Origin: Phosphoribacter sp037045045
Lineage (GTDB): Bacteria; Actinomycetota; Actinomycetes; Actinomycetales; Dermatophilaceae
Assembly (NCBI GenBank): GCA_037045045.1
Contig: JBAOHL010000005.1
Location: 372,001 to 436,000 of the forward strand
Reading direction: 5' to 3'
DNA: 64,000 nt
In this document: one piece after another, positions 8,792 through 17,919 of the stretch
Numbering within the stretch: position 1 is the first letter of the stretch
How the letters are laid out: each line of letters starts with the position of its first letter
The notes under the pieces: model-generated
What the model saw: the letters and a program-made list of their open reading frames with translations, nothing else
What the model was told of the DNA's origin: nothing
The model's database searches: none
Position numbers and translations under genes: made by a program

Positions 8792-10048
8792 TCAGCCCGA
8801 CGCCCAGTCTCGGGCGAGCCGGATCGCCCGGGCATCGGTGAGCGCGGCCACCTGGTCGACGACGACCCGCCGCCGCTGCGCGTCGTCGGCCACAGCCGCA
8901 TGGTCGGCGGCGAGGTCTCGGTCCAACCGCTCGGGCCGCTCGGTGTACCCGAGGACCAATGCCTCGATGACCTCCGCTTGCCGGGCCCGGGCCGCCAAGC
9001 GCTCTTCGGAGCGCATGACGTAGTGGTCGGCGACCGCCTTCAGCAGCACGCACTCGGCGCGCACGGCATCGGGGATGACGAGATCCGCGTCGAACCGCAC
9101 CAGCAGGCCCTCGCCGTGCCGTTCCCGAGTGGCTACCTCGACCGCAGATACGAACCGGCCGATGAGCCGGCTAGTCATGTCCTTGAGCGCGGCCAGATCG
9201 GCCCGGGTGCCCTCGAACCTCGTCGGCAGGGCACCGGTGCCCACCAGACGCTTGGCAGCTGCCTCGACGGCGGCGACCTCAAGATCGGGGGCGTATGCCG
9301 CGCTCGCCAGCTCGGCCACGACGTGCATCTCCGACGGGTCGTGCAGCACCCGCGGGTCCACCCTGCCCGAGGCCACCGCGTCCTCGACATCGTGGACCGA
9401 GTACGCGACGTCGTCGGACCAGTCCATGACCTGCGCCTCCAGGCAGCGGGAACCGGCAAAGGCCCCGAAGCGGAACCACGCGAAGACCGGCTCGTCGACG
9501 GCATACACCCCGAACTTGCCGGTCCCGCCGGGGCCCTCGCCGCGGGCCCACGGGTACTTCGTCGCCGCGTCGAGGCTCGCCCGGGTGAGGTTGAGCCCGG
9601 CCGGCCGACCGTCGGCGTGGGTGCGCTTGGCCTCCAGGCGGGTGAGGATCCGCAGGGTCTGCGCGTTGCCCTCGAAGCCGCCGATGTCGGCGCAGAGTCG
9701 GTCCAGGGCGCCTTCGCCGACGTGCCCGAACGGGGGGTGCCCGAGGTCGTGGGCCAGGCACGCGGTGTCGACGACGTCGGCGTCGCAGCCGAGGGCGGCG
9801 CCGAACTCGCGACCGATCTGGGCGACCTCGAGCGAGTGGGTGAGCCGGGTCCGGACGAAGTCGTCGCTGCCGGGTTGCAGCACCTGGGTCTTGGCCGAGA
9901 GCCGGCGCAGCGCCGCCGAGTGGACCAGGCGGGCGCGGTCCCGGGCGAAGTCGTCGCGGTCGGCCTGCTTGTGCGCCGGGTCCTCGGCGACCCAGCGCTC
10001 CCGGTCCCGCGGCAGGTAGCCGCGCTCCAGGCCGAGCCGCCGGCTCAC
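8792..10048 (-). CDS. dgt: Deoxyguanosinetriphosphate triphosphohydrolase-like protein
   Basis: A 418-residue HD-domain protein of the dGTPase family, which hydrolyses dNTPs to deoxynucleosides and triphosphate and so shapes dNTP pools. The HD residues are visible as RTRLTHSLEVAQIGREF (His), CLAHDLGHPPFGHVGE (His-Asp) and the later DDVAYSVHDVED (Asp). The N-terminal RRLSAKTQV stretch is also typical. The GTG at 10048 overlaps the stop of the upstream YdeI gene as GTGA, so the two are coupled. The nearest downstream gene is dnaG, a usual neighbour in actinobacteria. Real nucleotide preference is not predictable from sequence. Confidence 0.92.
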   Translation of the reverse strand: MSRRLGLERGYLPRDRERWVAEDPAHKQADRDDFARDRARLVHSAALRRLSAKTQVLQPGSDDFVRTRLTHSLEVAQIGREFGAALGCDADVVDTACLAHDLGHPPFGHVGEGALDRLCADIGGFEGNAQTLRILTRLEAKRTHADGRPAGLNLTRASLDAATKYPWARGEGPGGTGKFGVYAVDEPVFAWFRFGAFAGSRCLEAQVMDWSDDVAYSVHDVEDAVASGRVDPRVLHDPSEMHVVAELASAAYAPDLEVAAVEAAAKRLVGTGALPTRFEGTRADLAALKDMTSRLIGRFVSAVEVATRERHGEGLLVRFDADLVIPDAVRAECVLLKAVADHYVMRSEERLAARARQAEVIEALVLGYTERPERLDRDLAADHAAVADDAQRRRVVVDQVAALTDARAIRLARDWASG

Positions 10049-10713
10049 TCCGGCACCTGCGCGAGGGCCGCTTGGGCTCGCGCCACCCAGGCCGGCTGCG
10101 TGCCGTAGCGCATCGGCGCGATGAGCTGGCCGGCGGCGCAATCGGCGACGAGGGTCGCCAGGCGCCGGTCCCGGGTGGCCTGTTGCTTGGCGGCGAGGAC
10201 CCAGTGGATGCACTGCTTGCGATACGACGCCGTGGCCAGCCCCCAGAAGGCGCCGGCCCGGGAGTCACCGGCCAGGGCCGCGGCATACTCCGGCGGCAGC
10301 GCCCCGGTCTCGGCCTGCTCGTACGCGTAGATCCCCTGCCGATCCTCCCGCCGCGCCTCGTATGCCGCGAGGCCGGCGGGCTGCATCCGGCCCTCGGCCG
10401 CGAGCCTCCCGACGAGGGCGACGTTGACACTGCTCCACACGCTGCCGCGCCGTCGGGGGGTCCATCGCTGGCGGACCGCATCGGGGCCCATGCTCTGCAC
10501 CACCGAGTCGATCCAGCCGTAGCACAGCGCCTCTTCGACGGCCTGTGCCCAGGTCAGGCCGCGGGGCTCGACGTGCTTCTTGCGCAGGCCCATCCACAGT
10601 TCGGGGGCGCTGTCGTGATGGGCGGCCAGCCAGGCCCGGAACTGTTCGGGCCCGTCGAAGAACGTCGGCTCCGGGTCTGCTGGCAACGCCCGGCCCGCCC
10701 GCCGCTCAACCAC
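10045..10713 (-). CDS. YdeI/OmpD-associated family protein
   Basis: A 222-residue protein with the full-length YdeI layout: an N-terminal FFDGPEQFRAWLAAHHD stretch, the conserved LWMGLRKKH and EALCYGWIDS motifs, then RRRGSVWSSVNVA, and the C-terminal helical segment SYRKQCIHWVLAAKQ that resembles the DUF1905-linked domain. The family is widespread and poorly characterised; some members are called bacteriocin-protection proteins. The GTG at 10713 overlaps the end of dusB by 8 bases; a TTG a few codons in is an alternative start. It sits between dusB and dgt with overlaps on both sides, so it belongs to that operon. Confidence 0.82.
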   Translation of the reverse strand: MVERRAGRALPADPEPTFFDGPEQFRAWLAAHHDSAPELWMGLRKKHVEPRGLTWAQAVEEALCYGWIDSVVQSMGPDAVRQRWTPRRRGSVWSSVNVALVGRLAAEGRMQPAGLAAYEARREDRQGIYAYEQAETGALPPEYAAALAGDSRAGAFWGLATASYRKQCIHWVLAAKQQATRDRRLATLVADCAAGQLIAPMRYGTQPAWVARAQAALAQVPE

Positions 10714-12013
10714 CCGACACGTCCAGTTCGGCCTCGGCGATCGTCGCTCGCTCGCCCGGGGTGAGGTCGGGGGTGTCGAGCCACCCCTGCGGCAGCGCGA
10801 CGCGCTTGGGCGTCCCGGCTCGCCCGCGCGGACCTTCCGCCGGTTCGCCGGGCCACGGCGCCGCGGCGTTGAGGCCGTCGAGCAACCGGTCGAGGGTGGC
10901 GAGGGAGTCCACGAGGGCAAGGTCGTGGCGCAGTGTGCCCCCGGCCGGGAACCCCTTGAGGTACCACGCGACGTGCTTGCGGATGTCCCGGCAGCCTCGG
11001 GCCTCGTCGCCGTAGAACTCCACGAGGTATGCCGCGTGCCGCCGCAGCGTCTGCGCCACCTCGCCCAGGGTCGGCCGCACCCGGGCGTCCGACCCCGCGA
11101 AGGCAGCGGCGAGATCGGCGAACAGCCACGGCCGGCCCAGGCACCCCCGGCCGACGACGACGCCGTCGCACCCGGTCTCGGCGACCATCCGCAGCGCGTC
11201 GTCGGCCGACCAGATGTCACCGTTGCCGAGCACGGGGATCGACGTGACGGCTCGCTTGAGCTCGGCCACGGCGGACCAGTCGGCCTGCCCGGAATAGTGC
11301 TGGGCCGCCGTGCGGGCATGCAGCGCGATCGCGGCAGCGCCCTCGTCCTGGGCGGCGAGCCCGGCGTCGAGGAAGGTGTGATGCTCGGCGTCGATGCCGA
11401 CGCGCATCTTCACCGTCACCGGGACCTCGCGACGGTCCGCCTCGGCGACGACGGCCGCGACGATCCGCCGGAACAGGTCGCGCTTCCACGGCAGGGCCGC
11501 ACCGCCGCCTTTGCGGGTGACCTTCGGCACCGGGCACCCGAAGTTGAGGTCGACGTGGTCGGCGCGGTCCTCCTGGACCAGCAGGCGCGTCGCGGCCCGG
11601 GCGGTGACCGGGTCGACGGAGTACAGCTGGACGGAGCGCGGCTGCTCGTCGGGGTCGTGCTCGACGAGGCGCATGGTTTCGGGATGGCGCTCGATGAGCG
11701 CCCGCGAGGTGATCATCTCGCTGACGAACAGGCAGCTCGCCCCGGTGGCGTGGTCGCCTGCGGCGTCGGTGGCCGCCTGCTCGCGGCACAGCCGGCGGAA
11801 GGCCCGGTTCGTGATGCCGGCCATCGGCGCGAGGACGACGGGCGTCTTGACGGTATGCCGCCCGATCCGCAGCGGCGCGACCGGCCCCCAAGCCAGCGGC
11901 CCGCTCTCGTCTCGGGAGGTCGCCGCCTGCGACGTCGCGCGCGACCCCGGCCCCGGTGTGAGCGGAGTCGGGGTCACGTGGCCGGGCCGAGGCGCGGCAT
12001 ACGACGTCGTCAT
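10706..12013 (-). CDS. dusB: tRNA-dihydrouridine synthase DusB-like
   Basis: A 435-residue FMN enzyme that reduces specific uridines in the tRNA D-loop. The TIM-barrel motifs are clear: VVLAPMAGITNRAFR at the start, DLNFGCPVPKVTRKGGGAAL with the catalytic Cys, VTVKMRVG, LHARTAAQHYSG, IPVLGNGDIWSADDA and GCDGVVVGRGCLGRPW for phosphate and flavin binding. A non-conserved, Pro/Thr-rich stretch of about 40 residues precedes the barrel, so the real start might be internal. It is the first gene of the dusB-YdeI-dgt run. The product is cytosolic. Confidence 0.93.
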   Translation of the reverse strand: MTTSYAAPRPGHVTPTPLTPGPGSRATSQAATSRDESGPLAWGPVAPLRIGRHTVKTPVVLAPMAGITNRAFRRLCREQAATDAAGDHATGASCLFVSEMITSRALIERHPETMRLVEHDPDEQPRSVQLYSVDPVTARAATRLLVQEDRADHVDLNFGCPVPKVTRKGGGAALPWKRDLFRRIVAAVVAEADRREVPVTVKMRVGIDAEHHTFLDAGLAAQDEGAAAIALHARTAAQHYSGQADWSAVAELKRAVTSIPVLGNGDIWSADDALRMVAETGCDGVVVGRGCLGRPWLFADLAAAFAGSDARVRPTLGEVAQTLRRHAAYLVEFYGDEARGCRDIRKHVAWYLKGFPAGGTLRHDLALVDSLATLDRLLDGLNAAAPWPGEPAEGPRGRAGTPKRVALPQGWLDTPDLTPGERATIAEAELDVSGG

Positions 12014-12044
12014 GATGGCGCCATTGTCCCAGGCGCGTCGGACC

Positions 12045-14276
12045 TCAGTGGTGCAGCCGCGGCAACCACGCCGGGCCGCGGTGGGCCCGCTCGCCGAGCA
12101 GGGCGAGGGTCGCGGGCAACAGCACGCCGCGCACGACCGTGGCGTCGAGCAGGACGGCGACCGCGAGACCGACCCCGAGCTGCTTCATCTCCAGCACCGA
12201 GAGCGTGCCGAAGACCGCGAACACGCCGATCATGACCGCCGCGGCGCTGGTGACCACGCCGGCCGACCGGGCCACGCCGGCGCGCACGGCCGCCCGGGGC
12301 GACATGCCCGCGTCGCGTGCTTCGCGCACCCGGCTCATGACGAAGACGTGGTAGTCCATCGACAGGCCGAAGAGGACGACGAACATCAACAGCGGTAGCC
12401 ACGAGGCGATCGACCCGATCGAGGTGAACCCGAGGATCCCCTCGGCCCAGGTGCCCTGGAACACCGCGGTCATCACCCCGTATGCCGCGCCGACGGACAG
12501 CACGTTGAGTCCGACCGTCGCCGCGGCGAGCCACGGGGAGCCGAACGACACGAGCATGACGACGAGCGTGAGGACGAGGACGAATCCGACCACCCACGGC
12601 AGCCTGCTGTCCATCCACGCGGCGAGGTCGGTCGCCGCGGCCTCGCCGCCGAGGTGGACGGCCACGCCCGGCACGTCGGCCAGCGCCGCGCTCACCTGCG
12701 GCATCACGTCGGCGCGCACGGCGGCGACGACCGCCGGCAGCCGGGCATCGGAGGCGTCGAGGTCTACGCCGATCGGTAGCACCGTCACGGTGCGGTCCAC
12801 GGACGTGCGAGGAGCTTCGGCGACTCCGGACACGTGCGCCAACCCCTTCGCCCGAGGTGCCGCGGCGAGCAGAGCCTGTCCGACCTGCTCGGCCCGGTCG
12901 GCGGGGGCCTGGACGGTGACGACGAGGGCGACCCCGTTGGTCGGGGCTGCCGTGGCGAGCTGACGGTATGCCGCGACGACTGCCAGATCCTTGGGCAGGC
13001 CCTCGACGTCGGAGAGGGCGGTGCGCATCCCGAAAGCGGGCATGGCGAGCGCGACGAGGACGAGCCCCGAGGCGAGCGCCCAGCGCGCCGGGCGGGCGAC
13101 GACCCGGCCGGCGAGCCGCCCCCAGCGCGAATCCACCGACCCGGATCGGGCCGTCCACCGGCGCGAGAACGGCAGCCGGATCTTGTCGACGCGATCGCCG
13201 AGGACGGCCAACAGCGCGGGGAGCACGGTCGCCGAGGCGAGAACTGCCACCCCGACGACGAGCAGCGTGCCGACCGCGAGCGAGGTGAACAGGCCACCGG
13301 CCACGAGCATCCCCGCCATGGCAACCATGACGGTCAGCCCGGAGATGAGGACGGCTCGACCGGCGGTAGCCGCCGCCGTAGTGATCGCCTCCTCGACGGG
13401 GGCGCCGGCCGTGCGTTCCTCACGGGCGCGGCGCATGACAAACAGCGCATAGTCGACCCCGACGGCCAGGCCGATGAGCAGCACGAGGCTCTTGGACGTC
13501 GGGTCGACGGTGATGATCCCGTGCGAGACCGCGGCACTGAGCCCTAGGGCGACGACGACGCTGCCCATCCCGAGCAGGAGCGGGACGCCTGCGGCGACGA
13601 CGGCACCGAAGGCGACGAGCAGCACGAGCAGGGTGAGCGGCAGGCTGACGATTTCGGCCCGCTCGAAGTCCTTGCCCATCGTCGCGTCGATCTCGCGGGC
13701 GATGGAGCCCGGTCCGACCTGTCCCACGACGAGGTCGGGGTGGGCCGCCGCGAGTCGCTGGGTCACCGCCAGCGACTCGGTCACCGCCTGCGCGGGTTGA
13801 CGCCGGGTGGTGTCCTCTTCGGAGCGCGCCGCGTCGAGTTCGACCGGCACGACGACGCTGCGCCCGTCCGCGCCGGGCACCGGCTCGCCGACCCGCAGGA
13901 CCCCGTCGACCCCCTGGTATGCCGTCGCGAGCTCGCGCCCGAGCGCCACTGCCCGCTCAGGGGTGAGCGAGCCGGTCCGGGCCGTGGCCACGACGTGCTC
14001 GGTGGGACGGGTGCCGAAATCTGCCGAGGCGATGATCGCCTCGGCCGCAGCGGAATCACCGACGAGGCGCTTCTCCTGGGGGGTGGTGAGGATGCCCTGG
14101 CCGAGCAGGATCATCGACCCGACCAAACCGAGGGCGGCGGCCAGCAAGACCCACCAGCGGCGGGAGATGCAGAACGCCGCCACCGCGGAGCGGGGCCGAC
14201 GATGCGCTGAGTTGGTCGTTGGGGGCGGCGCCGAGGCGCTTGTCGGGGGTGTCGGGAAGGCGGCGGTTCTGGTCAT
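12045..14276 (-). CDS. MMPL-family RND transporter
   Basis: A 743-residue membrane transporter with the duplicated RND fold: TM1 near residue 40, a 140-residue external loop, five membrane helices, a second external loop (about 400-540) and five more helices. Both paired motifs used in proton relay are visible: GVDYALFVMRRAREE in the first half and GLSMDYHVFVMSRVREA in the second. MMPL proteins export lipids or other hydrophobic compounds across the cytoplasmic membrane of actinobacteria; the substrate here is unknown and no lipid-synthesis gene is adjacent. A signal-like, low-complexity Pro/Ser/Thr N-terminus of about 30 residues precedes TM1. It is likely a single transcription unit. Confidence 0.9.
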   Translation of the reverse strand: MTRTAAFPTPPTSASAPPPTTNSAHRRPRSAVAAFCISRRWWVLLAAALGLVGSMILLGQGILTTPQEKRLVGDSAAAEAIIASADFGTRPTEHVVATARTGSLTPERAVALGRELATAYQGVDGVLRVGEPVPGADGRSVVVPVELDAARSEEDTTRRQPAQAVTESLAVTQRLAAAHPDLVVGQVGPGSIAREIDATMGKDFERAEIVSLPLTLLVLLVAFGAVVAAGVPLLLGMGSVVVALGLSAAVSHGIITVDPTSKSLVLLIGLAVGVDYALFVMRRAREERTAGAPVEEAITTAAATAGRAVLISGLTVMVAMAGMLVAGGLFTSLAVGTLLVVGVAVLASATVLPALLAVLGDRVDKIRLPFSRRWTARSGSVDSRWGRLAGRVVARPARWALASGLVLVALAMPAFGMRTALSDVEGLPKDLAVVAAYRQLATAAPTNGVALVVTVQAPADRAEQVGQALLAAAPRAKGLAHVSGVAEAPRTSVDRTVTVLPIGVDLDASDARLPAVVAAVRADVMPQVSAALADVPGVAVHLGGEAAATDLAAWMDSRLPWVVGFVLVLTLVVMLVSFGSPWLAAATVGLNVLSVGAAYGVMTAVFQGTWAEGILGFTSIGSIASWLPLLMFVVLFGLSMDYHVFVMSRVREARDAGMSPRAAVRAGVARSAGVVTSAAAVMIGVFAVFGTLSVLEMKQLGVGLAVAVLLDATVVRGVLLPATLALLGERAHRGPAWLPRLHH

Positions 14277-14387
14277 AACCCGACGCTCTCGCCGTCCGGC
14301 ATACCGGCACGACCCGGAACGCCCCCCAGCGACCCCCGACCCGACCCTGAGTCGACCCCGGGTGCGCCCCCGAGTCGGCGTCCGGGG

Positions 14388-15782
14388 TCAGCAGCCGAGA
14401 AGCCTCGCGGCCAGCCAGGCCTCGACGGCGTCGATGGAGATGCGTTCTTGGGCCATTGAGTCGCGCGAGCGCACGGTGACGGCATGGTCGGCGAGGGTGT
14501 CGAAGTCGACCGTGATGCAGTAGGGCGTGCCGATCTCGTCCTGACGGCGGTATCGCTTGCCGATCGCGCCGGCGTCGTCGAAATCGACGTTCCAGTTCCG
14601 CCGCAGCGCGCTGGCGAGATCGCGGGCCTTGGGCGAGAGATCGGCGTTGCGCGACAACGGGAGCACCGCGGCCTTGACCGGGGCCAACCGAGGGTCCAGC
14701 CGCAGGACGACGCGCTTGTCCACGCCGCCCTTGGTGTTCGGCGCCTCGTCCTCGGCATAGGCGTCGACGAGGAAGGTCATCAGGCTGCGGGACAGCCCCG
14801 CCGCGGGTTCGATGACGTAGGGGACGTACCGCTCGCCGGTGGCCTGGTCGAAGTAGGACAAGTCCTGTCCCGAATGGGTGGAATGCGAGGACAGGTCAAA
14901 GTCGGTCCGATTGGCGATCCCCTCAAGTTCGCCCCATTCGCTGCCCGGGAACTCGAAGCGGTACTCGATGTCGACGGTGCGCTTGGAGTAGTGGCTGAGC
15001 TTCTCGGCCGGGTGCTCGAAGTGGCGCAGGTTCTCTGGCTTGATCCCCAGGTCGACGTACCACCGGGTGCGCTCGTCGATCCAGTACTGGTGCCATTGCT
15101 CGTCGGTGCCCGGGACGACGAAGAACTCCATCTCCATCTGCTCGAACTCGCGGGTGCGGAAGATGAAGTTGCCCGGGGTGATCTCGTTGCGGAACGACTT
15201 GCCCGTCTGGGCGATCCCGAACGGCGGCTTGCGCCGGGCCACCCCGACGACGTTGGCGAAGTTGACGAAGATACCCTGCGCCGTCTCCGGGCGCAGGTAG
15301 TGCAGGCCGGATTCGTCCTCGAGCACGCCGAGGTAGGTCTTGAGCATCATGTTGAACTGGCGCGGTTCGGTCCACTGACCCCGCGTGCCGCAGTGCGGGC
15401 AGGCGATCACGCTGAGCTGGACCGAGTCGGGGTCGGCGATGCCCTTCTTGGCGGCCAACTCCTCCTGCAGGTGGTCGGCGCGGAACCTCTTGTGACAGGA
15501 CTGGCACTCCACCAGGGGGTCGCTGAACGTGCCGACGTGGCCCGAGGCGACCCAGGTCTCGCGGGGCAGGATGATCGAGGAGTCCAGACCGACGACGTCG
15601 TCGCGGCCAATGACCATGGCCTTCCACCACTGCCGGCGGATGTTCTCCTTGAGTTCGACCCCCAGCGGCCCGTAGTCCCACGCCGACCGGGTGCCCCCGT
15701 AGATCTCGCCGGAGGGGAAAACGAAACCTCTGCGCTTGCACAGGCTGACCAGGGTGTCGACGGTGTTGGTGCGCGCTGCCAT
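14388..15782 (-). CDS. glyS: Glycyl-tRNA synthetase (dimeric type)
   Basis: A 464-residue class II aminoacyl-tRNA synthetase of the alpha2 type that charges tRNA-Gly. Motifs include PSGEIYGG and DYGPLG at the N-terminus, motif 2 region FRNEITPGNFIFRTREF, RPETAQGIF, and the C-terminal anticodon-binding domain ending in EAWLAARLLGC. A CxxC...CxxC set (CQSCHK and CPHCG) marks a zinc-binding insert around residues 80-130. I chose ATG 15782: a TACCCT hexamer ends 7 bases upstream and no Shine-Dalgarno is seen, suggesting a leaderless mRNA. It is transcribed away from the small membrane protein at 15896. Confidence 0.97.
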   Translation of the reverse strand: MAARTNTVDTLVSLCKRRGFVFPSGEIYGGTRSAWDYGPLGVELKENIRRQWWKAMVIGRDDVVGLDSSIILPRETWVASGHVGTFSDPLVECQSCHKRFRADHLQEELAAKKGIADPDSVQLSVIACPHCGTRGQWTEPRQFNMMLKTYLGVLEDESGLHYLRPETAQGIFVNFANVVGVARRKPPFGIAQTGKSFRNEITPGNFIFRTREFEQMEMEFFVVPGTDEQWHQYWIDERTRWYVDLGIKPENLRHFEHPAEKLSHYSKRTVDIEYRFEFPGSEWGELEGIANRTDFDLSSHSTHSGQDLSYFDQATGERYVPYVIEPAAGLSRSLMTFLVDAYAEDEAPNTKGGVDKRVVLRLDPRLAPVKAAVLPLSRNADLSPKARDLASALRRNWNVDFDDAGAIGKRYRRQDEIGTPYCITVDFDTLADHAVTVRSRDSMAQERISIDAVEAWLAARLLGC

Positions 15783-15789
15783 GCGCCCC

Positions 15790-15795
15790 AGGGTA
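15790..15795 (-). promoter_or_regulatory. -10 hexamer TACCCT of glyS
   Basis: TACCCT ends 7 bases before the glyS ATG, placing the predicted transcription start at or next to the start codon. Confidence 0.55.
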
Positions 15796-15895
15796 TCGGG
15801 CACGTCGCGGCGGCCCAGACGGCCCGGGCACGTCGCGGCGGCACACGGCCACCGCGCGTCGCCGTCGACACGGCCCCCGCGTAGCCTTGGCTGCC

Positions 15896-16186
15896 GTGAG
15901 CCTGTCGTTCCGTTCCCGCGTCGAGCACGCGTCCGTCCCCATGGTCACACGCCTCAACCGGATCCCCCGGCCAGCGGCCTTCCTGCTCATCCTCGCGATG
16001 ATGGCGCTCGGCGTATTCGTGCCGCGAGTGGGCTTCGTCGCGACCCTGCTCGTCGCGGTGTTCATCGGTTGGCTGCTCTATCTCACCTGGCCCCGACAGA
16101 CCGCCCAAGAGAAGCTCTTCCGCGTCGCTGTCCTGGCCATGCTCCTGGCCGTCGCGATCGTCCAAGCGTTCCCTCGCGCTAGTTGA
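15896..16186 (+). CDS. Small two-helix membrane protein (DUF6703-like)
   Basis: A 96-residue protein with a basic N-terminus (SRVEHASVPMVTRLNRIPR) and two hydrophobic helices: FLLILAMMALGVFV and FVATLLVAVFIGWLLYL. A third weaker hydrophobic stretch lies at the C-terminus. It resembles the small actinobacterial DUF6703 family, which often lies near glyS or zinc-uptake genes; this assignment is from memory of the family pattern and is moderate. The GTG at 15896 is preferred over the TTG at 15887, because TAGCCT lies 8 bases before it. It runs in the same direction as the znu operon, but the Zur box separates them. Confidence 0.65.
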   Translation: MSLSFRSRVEHASVPMVTRLNRIPRPAAFLLILAMMALGVFVPRVGFVATLLVAVFIGWLLYLTWPRQTAQEKLFRVAVLAMLLAVAIVQAFPRAS

Positions 16187-16210
16187 CAATGATTCTCATG
16201 TGCGTACGAT
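16183..16210 (+). promoter_or_regulatory. znu promoter with Zur operator
   Basis: A -35 TTGACA (16183-16188) and a -10 TACGAT (16205-16210) with a 16-base spacer are visible. Overlapping the -35 and spacer is the palindrome TGACAATGATTCTCA (16184-16198), of the form TGAnAATnATTnTCA typical of Zur/Fur boxes. The predicted transcription start coincides with the A of the znuA ATG, so the transcript would be leaderless and Zur binding would block RNA polymerase. Confidence 0.85.
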
Positions 16211-16216
16211 GACGGT

Positions 16217-17119
16217 ATGCCGCCAAGGCCCCTACCGCTCGCCGTCGCCGCAGCGCTCGCGCTGAGCCTGTTGGCCTGCACGAGTCCGCGAGCCCCCGAG
16301 GAGGCCGCGGCGGCGGCCTCAGGTCGCATCCCCGTCGTCGCGGGCTTCTACCCGCTCAGCTACGCCGTCCAGCGGATCGGCGGCGACCGGGTGATCGCCA
16401 TCGACCTGACCAAACCGGGGGCCGAACCGCACGATGCCGAACTCACGCCGAGCGACCTGGCCGTCCTGGCCAAGGCCCGGTTGGTCGTGTACCTGCGCGG
16501 ATTCCAGCCCGCCGTCGACGACGCCGTCGACCAGCGTCCCAGCGCGTGGGGTCCCTCGGCTGAGCCGCTCGAGGTTCGCGCCGCGGTCCCGGCGGTCGGC
16601 AGCGACCCGCACTTCTGGCTGGACCCCACGGCATACGCCGCCCTCGTCGCCGTCCTCGCCCAACGACTCGGTGCGCTCGACCCGGCCCACGCCTCGGACT
16701 ACGCCACCGACGCCGCCGCCTTCACCACGGAACTGAACGCCCTCGACGCCGACTTCCGCACCGGCCTGGCAACCTGCCGAAGTCGGGAACTCGTCACAGC
16801 GCACGAGGCATTCGGACACCTTGCCGACCGCTACGGACTCACCCAGGTGGGCATCGCTGGCCTCTCGCCCGACCACGAGCCGTCGAGCGCCAAGCTCGCC
16901 GAGATCGCCACGCTGGTCAAGGAGAGAGGCGTCCGGACGATCTACACCGAGCCGCTCGTGGACCCCCGCGTCGCCCAGACCCTGGCGGCCTCGACCGGCG
17001 TCCAGGTGGCCGTCCTCGACCCCGTGGAGGGCATCACCGGGGCGTCTGCCGGAGCGGCCTACCCGGCCGTCATGCGAGCCAACCTCGCGGCGTTGCGCTC
17101 CGGACAGGAGTGTGCGTGA
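16217..17119 (+). CDS. znuA: Zinc ABC transporter substrate-binding lipoprotein
   Basis: A 300-residue protein of the cluster A-I metal-binding family, exported and lipid-anchored: hydrophobic signal followed by lipobox LSLLAC (Cys 21). Metal ligands expected for the family are present: His in AEPHDAEL, His in DPHFWLDP, His in TAHEAFGHLADRYG, and an acidic residue near the C-terminus (TEPLVD). The His-rich loop of many ZnuA proteins is missing here. It delivers Zn(II), or possibly Mn(II), to the ZnuBC permease. The operon context and Zur box favour zinc. The ATG (16217) is formed by a copy of the dispersed GTATGCCG motif; no ribosome site is visible, consistent with a leaderless mRNA. Confidence 0.92.
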   Translation: MPPRPLPLAVAAALALSLLACTSPRAPEEAAAAASGRIPVVAGFYPLSYAVQRIGGDRVIAIDLTKPGAEPHDAELTPSDLAVLAKARLVVYLRGFQPAVDDAVDQRPSAWGPSAEPLEVRAAVPAVGSDPHFWLDPTAYAALVAVLAQRLGALDPAHASDYATDAAAFTTELNALDADFRTGLATCRSRELVTAHEAFGHLADRYGLTQVGIAGLSPDHEPSSAKLAEIATLVKERGVRTIYTEPLVDPRVAQTLAASTGVQVAVLDPVEGITGASAGAAYPAVMRANLAALRSGQECA

Positions 17120-17919
17120 CCGACGTGCCAGTGCTCTCTCTGCGCGCAACCGCCTTCGGGTATGCCGGGCGCACCGTCGTGCGGGACGTCGACCTGCAGG
17201 TGTGGCCCGGGGACGTCGTGGCCGTCCTCGGACCCAACGGTTCGGGCAAGTCCACGGTAGTCAAGGGGACTCTCGGGCTCGCCGAGCGGCATGCGGGCGA
17301 GGTTCGGCTCTTCGGCGTCGACCAGGGGGCCTTCCGCGACCACGCCCGGGTGGGGTACGTGCCCCAGCGGCATACCCTCTCAGCGTCGGTGCGGGCCACC
17401 GTGACGGAGGTCGTCGCGACCGGTCGGCTCGCCCTGAGACCGTGGTGGCGTCCGGCGGGCCCGACGGATCGGGCCGCGGTCGCCCGGGCGCTGTCCATCG
17501 TCGGGCTCACCGACCGGGCCCGAGCGGACGTCGCCGCCCTGTCCGGGGGTCAGCAGCGGCGGGTCCTCATCGCGCGGGCCCTGGTCGGCGCCCCGGACGT
17601 CCTCGTCATGGACGAGCCCACCGCGGGGGTCGACGCCCGAGCCCAACACGAGCTTGCCGGCGTCCTGGCCCGCCTGGTCGACGAGGGAGTGACGATGCTC
17701 GTCGTCACCCACGAAATGGGCCCGATCACCGACCTGGTCACCCGGGTCGTCGTCGTCGACCAGGGGCGGGTGACCTTCGTCGGCCCGCGCGCGGACTTCC
17801 TCGCCGACCCGCGGCTGCTGCACGACCACGACAGCGGCCACCACGACGCCGAACTGTCGCCACCGCCGCAGCCCCTCGGCACCGACTGGTCGCCGCTGCG
17901 CGGAAGGATCGGCCGATGA
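17116..17919 (+). CDS. znuC: Zinc ABC transporter ATP-binding protein
   Basis: A 267-residue ATPase of the metal ABC family. Walker A is GPNGSGKST, the signature is LSGGQQRRVLIARAL, Walker B is VLVMDEPTAGVD, and the switch His lies in VVTHEMG. The C-terminus has His residues (LLHDHDSGHHD) that may bind metal. The GTG at 17116 overlaps the znuA stop as GTGA; another in-frame GTG lies two codons upstream. It powers ZnuB and belongs to the Zur-controlled operon. Confidence 0.93.
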   Translation: MTDVPVLSLRATAFGYAGRTVVRDVDLQVWPGDVVAVLGPNGSGKSTVVKGTLGLAERHAGEVRLFGVDQGAFRDHARVGYVPQRHTLSASVRATVTEVVATGRLALRPWWRPAGPTDRAAVARALSIVGLTDRARADVAALSGGQQRRVLIARALVGAPDVLVMDEPTAGVDARAQHELAGVLARLVDEGVTMLVVTHEMGPITDLVTRVVVVDQGRVTFVGPRADFLADPRLLHDHDSGHHDAELSPPPQPLGTDWSPLRGRIGR